A stretch of DNA of 64,000 bases. It comes from Nageia nagi. Its lineage: Eukaryota; Pinophyta. The notes under the pieces are model-generated. The model saw nothing but the letters and a program-made list of their open reading frames with translations. It ran no database searches and was not told the origin of the DNA. Below are positions 60,506-64,000 of this stretch, piece by piece. The stretch's first letter is position 1. Each line of letters starts with the position of its first letter. The stretch lies in NCBI GenBank assembly GCA_050084985.1, contig JBITNC010000001.1, positions 3,348,001 to 3,412,000 on the forward strand, given 5' to 3'. Made by a program: the position numbers and the translations under genes.

Positions 60506-60824
60506 ATATTACATGTACATTTGAGTAATTAAATATTATATGTATTGATATCTTTAGTGGTTTGAGGTTGACTTGCATATGAATTTAAATTATAGGATTT
60601 TTTGAGTATTTTGTAATTTGTAGATTACTTCCAATCAATTACTCATTAATATATTACACATATTACATGTATTTTCATGTTTAAGATGTTCAATCAATTA
60701 ATCCATATCTATGTAATCATTCAAAATGTGAAAATGTATATACATGCTTGTAGTGGTCAATTTAATATTGACATAGGATGGAAATGAGATATTATTCATC
60801 AATTCTATGTAACGAGACCACACA

Positions 60825-61059
60825 AAAATATCTATTATGATAATGCATCATTCAAAACATCAAGATTTACATGATTAAACGTCAACTAAAGAGTCAAGTA
60901 ATGCATCAAGTAAAACATCAAATAATACAATGAAAAATGCATCAACCCATGCATCATGTAATGCATCGATAAAGGTGTTAACATGAAAAAAAAAGATTTT
61001 TTATGTAGACTTGGAATCCCTAACACTTAAAGCATCATAGCGTCAAAGAGCAATTTTTT
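60825..61059. repeat. CACTA right subterminal repeats
   Basis: Eight or more GCATCA/ACATCA motifs in AATGCATCAAGT-like contexts. The same motif lies at the left end (near 35000 and 35085), so both ends share subterminal sequence. Confidence 0.7.
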
Positions 61060-61099
61060 GATGCATTAAATGATGCAAAATGACTAAACTGTAGTAGTG
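61060..61099 (-). repeat. CACTA right terminal inverted repeat
   Basis: The reverse complement begins CACTACTACAGTTTAGTC. It is followed by the TGT duplication at 61100-61102. Confidence 0.9.
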
Positions 61100-61102
61100 T
61101 GT

Positions 61103-61238
61103 GGACCTCAAATTTCTCTAAGAAGTTAAGCAACCCCTTTAATTCTAGAATAATTCTCATAGTAGGAGAGACATTGAACTTTTGTGGCTCCAAATAAGAC
61201 TCCATTCTATTTTCATCCACCTTCTGCTTAGGTGCCAT
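61103..61238 (-). pseudogene. Plant transposon-protein-like ORF, copy 2, upstream half
   Basis: ATG at 61238-61236 starts MAPKQKVDENRMESYLEP; the frame reaches ELKGLLNFLEKFEVH at the CACTA insertion site. The His codon is split exactly by the target site, and translation continues in the same frame at 34968 (NEDISK). The GLLNFLEKF motif and MAPKQ-type start are reminiscent of a protein family common in repeat-rich plant genomes and found near copy 1 here. No catalytic motif is known to me in this family. Confidence 0.55.
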
Positions 61239-61979
61239 GGCCTTAAAACTCCAATTCTTCTATTGCGTACATCCATACTTACCTCTATTCAAATAACCCA
61301 ACTCACTATCACCTCGTGCCTATAGCTCCTTGAGAATTCTCTATTGCTTGGCTTGTAATTCATAGATGTGAATACTAAAGTAAGAGCCACTCTATACGAT
61401 ATGATACCCTCCCCCATTTGGATGGTCTTTCTATGTCCCCTCATGTATCTCAGCCTTCCATCTCATCACTTTGACTGCCAACTGCTATAGTGAAAGATCA
61501 ATGACATCATGGAAAGTCATGTCCTCCCCAACCTTGGAAAAGAAAAATACCTACTTTTTCCTCCTTATAATCTATTGATGAAACCCCCCATCTTATCAAA
61601 CATGCAAGTCATATAGACACCTTCAAAATCATGAGGGAGCTCACATATCCACCATAGTCTATCAACTGGCCAACATTGACACAACTTCCACCTTATCTAT
61701 ATGATATTCTCATATCTAAAATGGTAATTTTGAATCAAGGAGCCCCTCCTAAGATGGGCCCACCTCTTCCAACTCACTTGGTGCTTACTTTCCAACTTAA
61801 TCTAGCTCAGCCACCTAGTCTAAGACTTCTCATTCAATCTCTCCATCCATATTTTGAAATTCAAATTTGATAACCACATTGTAAAGTGTGGATCTTACTA
61901 GGATCATTTGTTGGCTTCATCCCAATCCTTCTTGGCTAGTAACTCATATCGATCTAGGAAATCAGATTCCCATACTTTT
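61239..61979. other. Unrecognised interval upstream of the MAPKQK ORF
   Basis: C-rich on the + strand in places. A 64-aa + frame (61676-61870) shows no family match. On the - strand it lies between a LINE-type RNase H and the ORF start, so it may hold that ORF's promoter region. Confidence 0.3.
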
Positions 61980-62445
61980 TGTTTCTCCTAATTCATCATC
62001 TCATTAGCTAAATGATCCACCAAGTGATTAGCTTCTCGATAATCATGGAGTATACTAATATTCTCACATCATCAATTATACATCAAGAATCCTCCATCAT
62101 ATTGCTAATATCCCAACCTGATAGAGAGTTTCCCTTCAACAGATTGATTACATTGAAAGGATCACCCGTGATGACCCAATTAGCATAATTAAACCTGATA
62201 ATCATAGAAAGACTAATGAATGTCACCCTAGCCTCCATAAAATGACTCGTATGATGCCCTAAAGGTTTAGTAACTAACATCTTAATCCTTCCTAAATGGT
62301 CTCTTATCACTCCCATGGCTCCAATCGGACCAGGGTTACCTTTTGAGGAACCATCAAAATTAATGGCCAACCATCCTAAAGGAGGGAATATTAAATGGGC
62401 TTCCTTATGAGGGTATTGCTCCCTATAATCAATTCTTCCCTCCAA
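61980..62445 (-). pseudogene. LINE-type RNase H domain
   Basis: The open frame 62445-62083 has LGWLAINFDGSSKGNPGPIG (type I RNase H start with the catalytic Asp), GVIRDHLGRI, then HFMEARVTFISLSM with the catalytic Glu, and ANWVITGDPFNVINLLKGN with the third Asp. Beyond a stop, ISILHDYREANHLVDHLANE (the H..REAN..AD.LA end) is readable to about 61990. This domain ends the ORF2 of many plant LINEs. No RT was found upstream within the window. The VD instead of AD end and the stop suggest decay. Confidence 0.75.
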
Positions 62446-64000
62446 CCCCTAGTTTAGTAGGATTGGAGCATAATAAAATGTAATATTTACCCATAAAAGT
62501 TAGATTTTTTAAGTGGGTAGTTTCCATAATGGGGGCCTAAGTTCAAAACCCAATATCCTTCACATGGTATAATGGTTCTACACTATCAATGGAAGCTTAA
62601 GTAGCTAGGACAAAGTTTCAGTATCCTTCTTCAAAATAATCAAAATAAAAATAAAAAATGCAATCACAAAATAATTTTCGAAATCACTTCTAGCTTCAAG
62701 ATCCATGTCAAAGATCAATAACACAAATAAGCAAATCTTAAACCTTTTTATAATTATAATTTACAATATCTAGAGGAAGCTACAATGTTACTTAACTTCT
62801 ATAGACTTGTAATAATCCAAAGGAAAAATTAAATTAGAATCTATTCTTTGAGATTTTTTATTTTCTATACCATTCTCATTTTTTAGAAACGTTTTTATTG
62901 GAGATGACTTCTAATTGATTTTAATATTATATTTATTAATTCAAATTAGTGCACATGGTTTCAACATCAACTAAACATAAACATTAGAGAACAAAAATAA
63001 AACACAAGTTACATCTCCCCCAACCAATGTTTGATCTCATCAATTCAACCTTGTATTCCAACAAGGATCATACATATTTTTTTAATAAGAATTTTCCCAT
63101 TATGACTTGCATATTTAATTATGAAGCTAGAACTTCTTCCACCATGAATTTGACTTATTTTAAAAAAATTCAAGTGTTGTTACGAATGACCTCTAGTTCT
63201 AACCTCACCTTTATTATGTATATCTCCTTCACCAAGATTTGAATATCATGGGAAAAGTTACCTCCATGAATGAAATCCTACTCGCTCTCAAATATCTTCA
63301 TAGGCTCATTTCCATAGGTCTTAGTATCCTTTGATTTCGCCTTTCCTTTACGAGTCATCCTGTTGGACTCATCCAAACATAATTTGATATTCAATAGTAT
63401 TGATATGGTTTGGAAGTGCTTAAAAACATCTATAACAAGCCTAGAGGATGTATGCTCAACTTCTTGTGATGATCCTATTATACAATTCTACCAAACTCTA
63501 GCAAAACATTGAAATATTTAAACAACAAAATTCTATTACACTCAAATAAAATTTTGATCTAATAAATCTATGCATAAATTTGCATAATCATAATAGATCT
63601 AACAAATGCAACTAATAAATTCTAATTTGTATTAGCTATGAAAATAAGATATTTACACCATTTAAATCAACTCATACATTATCAGATTTGTACCACACAA
63701 TCTTTCAAGCTAGTCATACAATGTACTGCTGAAGAATTTTAATAATCAACTGCCAATAAACCTAGGGTTCATTTTAAGAAAAAAATATAATTTTGAATTA
63801 TATAAACAAAGGCCATTCTAATTCACTTCTGATTAGTAGGTTGACTATTCTCATAGAAGTGTGTATAGTAAAAATGGCTACTTCAAAATTCAAGAAAAAA
63901 ATTATGAAAAAGGTGATTCTTAAAAATAAAAAGTTTCTAAATATAACATTAATAACATTTTGAATATCATTGTAAGCATCAAGATTAATAATAATAATAT
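62446..64000. other. AT-rich right end, no gene recognised
   Basis: One 71-aa + frame (63027-63242) has no recognised motif. Nothing else is supported. Confidence 0.35.

Larger units (their letters stand above)
34969..61099 (+). mobile_element. CACTA (En/Spm) DNA transposon, 26.1 kb with nested gypsy
   Basis: The ends are CACTACTATA at 34969 and its counterpart TGTAGTAGTG ending at 61099. The outer 40 bases of the two ends agree at 32 positions as inverted repeats. TGT precedes (34966-34968) and follows (61100-61102) the element, the 3-bp duplication expected for CACTA. Internal content supports the class: tnp2 transposase with DUF4218 and DUF4216, a TNPA-like gene and subterminal repeats. 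Deleting it with one TGT rejoins a - strand reading frame exactly. Minus the nested gypsy element, it would be about 12.8 kb. The genes have stops, so it is not autonomous now. Confidence 0.92.

Overview
This is a low-GC, repeat-dense stretch of plant nuclear DNA. A plant host is indicated by heptameric CCCTAAA-type repeats, plant-type LTR retrotransposons primed from initiator tRNA-Met, a CACTA (En/Spm) transposon of plant type, and a spliced SmG gene that is nearly identical to plant SmG through its Sm fold. The 3.8-kb intron in a 79-codon gene, the very long LTRs and the plant-transposon-protein-like ORFs would suit a large genome such as a gymnosperm. That last step is inference; no marker here fixes the species.

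Layout. (1) 1-8418: a decayed Ty3/gypsy element on the + strand (gag, zinc knuckle, protease, RT, RNase H, integrase, chromodomain) with LTR remnants on both sides and a 297-bp MITE-like hairpin element in the 5' LTR. (2) 8799-12315: a complete small Ty1/copia-like element on the - strand with 5-bp target duplications, a gag-type ORF and no pol, plus an unusual series of short palindromes. (3) 13492-18213: the only intact host gene recognised, SmG (snRNP G), on the - strand in four exons. (4) 18300-33440: decayed fragments, namely a LINE-type DUF4283 ORF, a kilobase-scale duplication, two gypsy fragments, a degenerate plant-transposon-protein ORF (30572-32409) and a perfect 34-bp fold-back.

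(5) 34969-61099 is the main structure. It is a CACTA transposon of about 26.1 kb with matching terminal inverted repeats (32 of 40 bases) and a TGT/TGT target duplication. Removing it restores the reading frame of a - strand ORF that it interrupted (61238-61103, then 34968 downwards). The element carries subterminal repeats, a TNPA-like gene on the - strand, about 4.6 kb of telomere-like and derived CCCTAA arrays, a SET-domain-like gene and a tnp2 transposase with DUF4218 and DUF4216 regions on the + strand. Inside it, splitting the SET-like gene, sits a 13.3-kb chromodomain-type Ty3/gypsy element (42635-55923) with LTRs of 4.3 and 4.1 kb and a TAATA target duplication. The order of events is therefore readable: plant-transposon ORF, then CACTA, then gypsy.

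(6) 61103-64000: the other half of the interrupted ORF, a LINE-type RNase H remnant on the - strand, and unrecognised AT-rich sequence.

Almost every transposon reading frame has stops or frameshifts, so these are fossils. SmG appears functional. The best candidates for something undescribed are the SET-like module and the telomere-like arrays carried by the CACTA element, and the palindrome series in the copia-like element.
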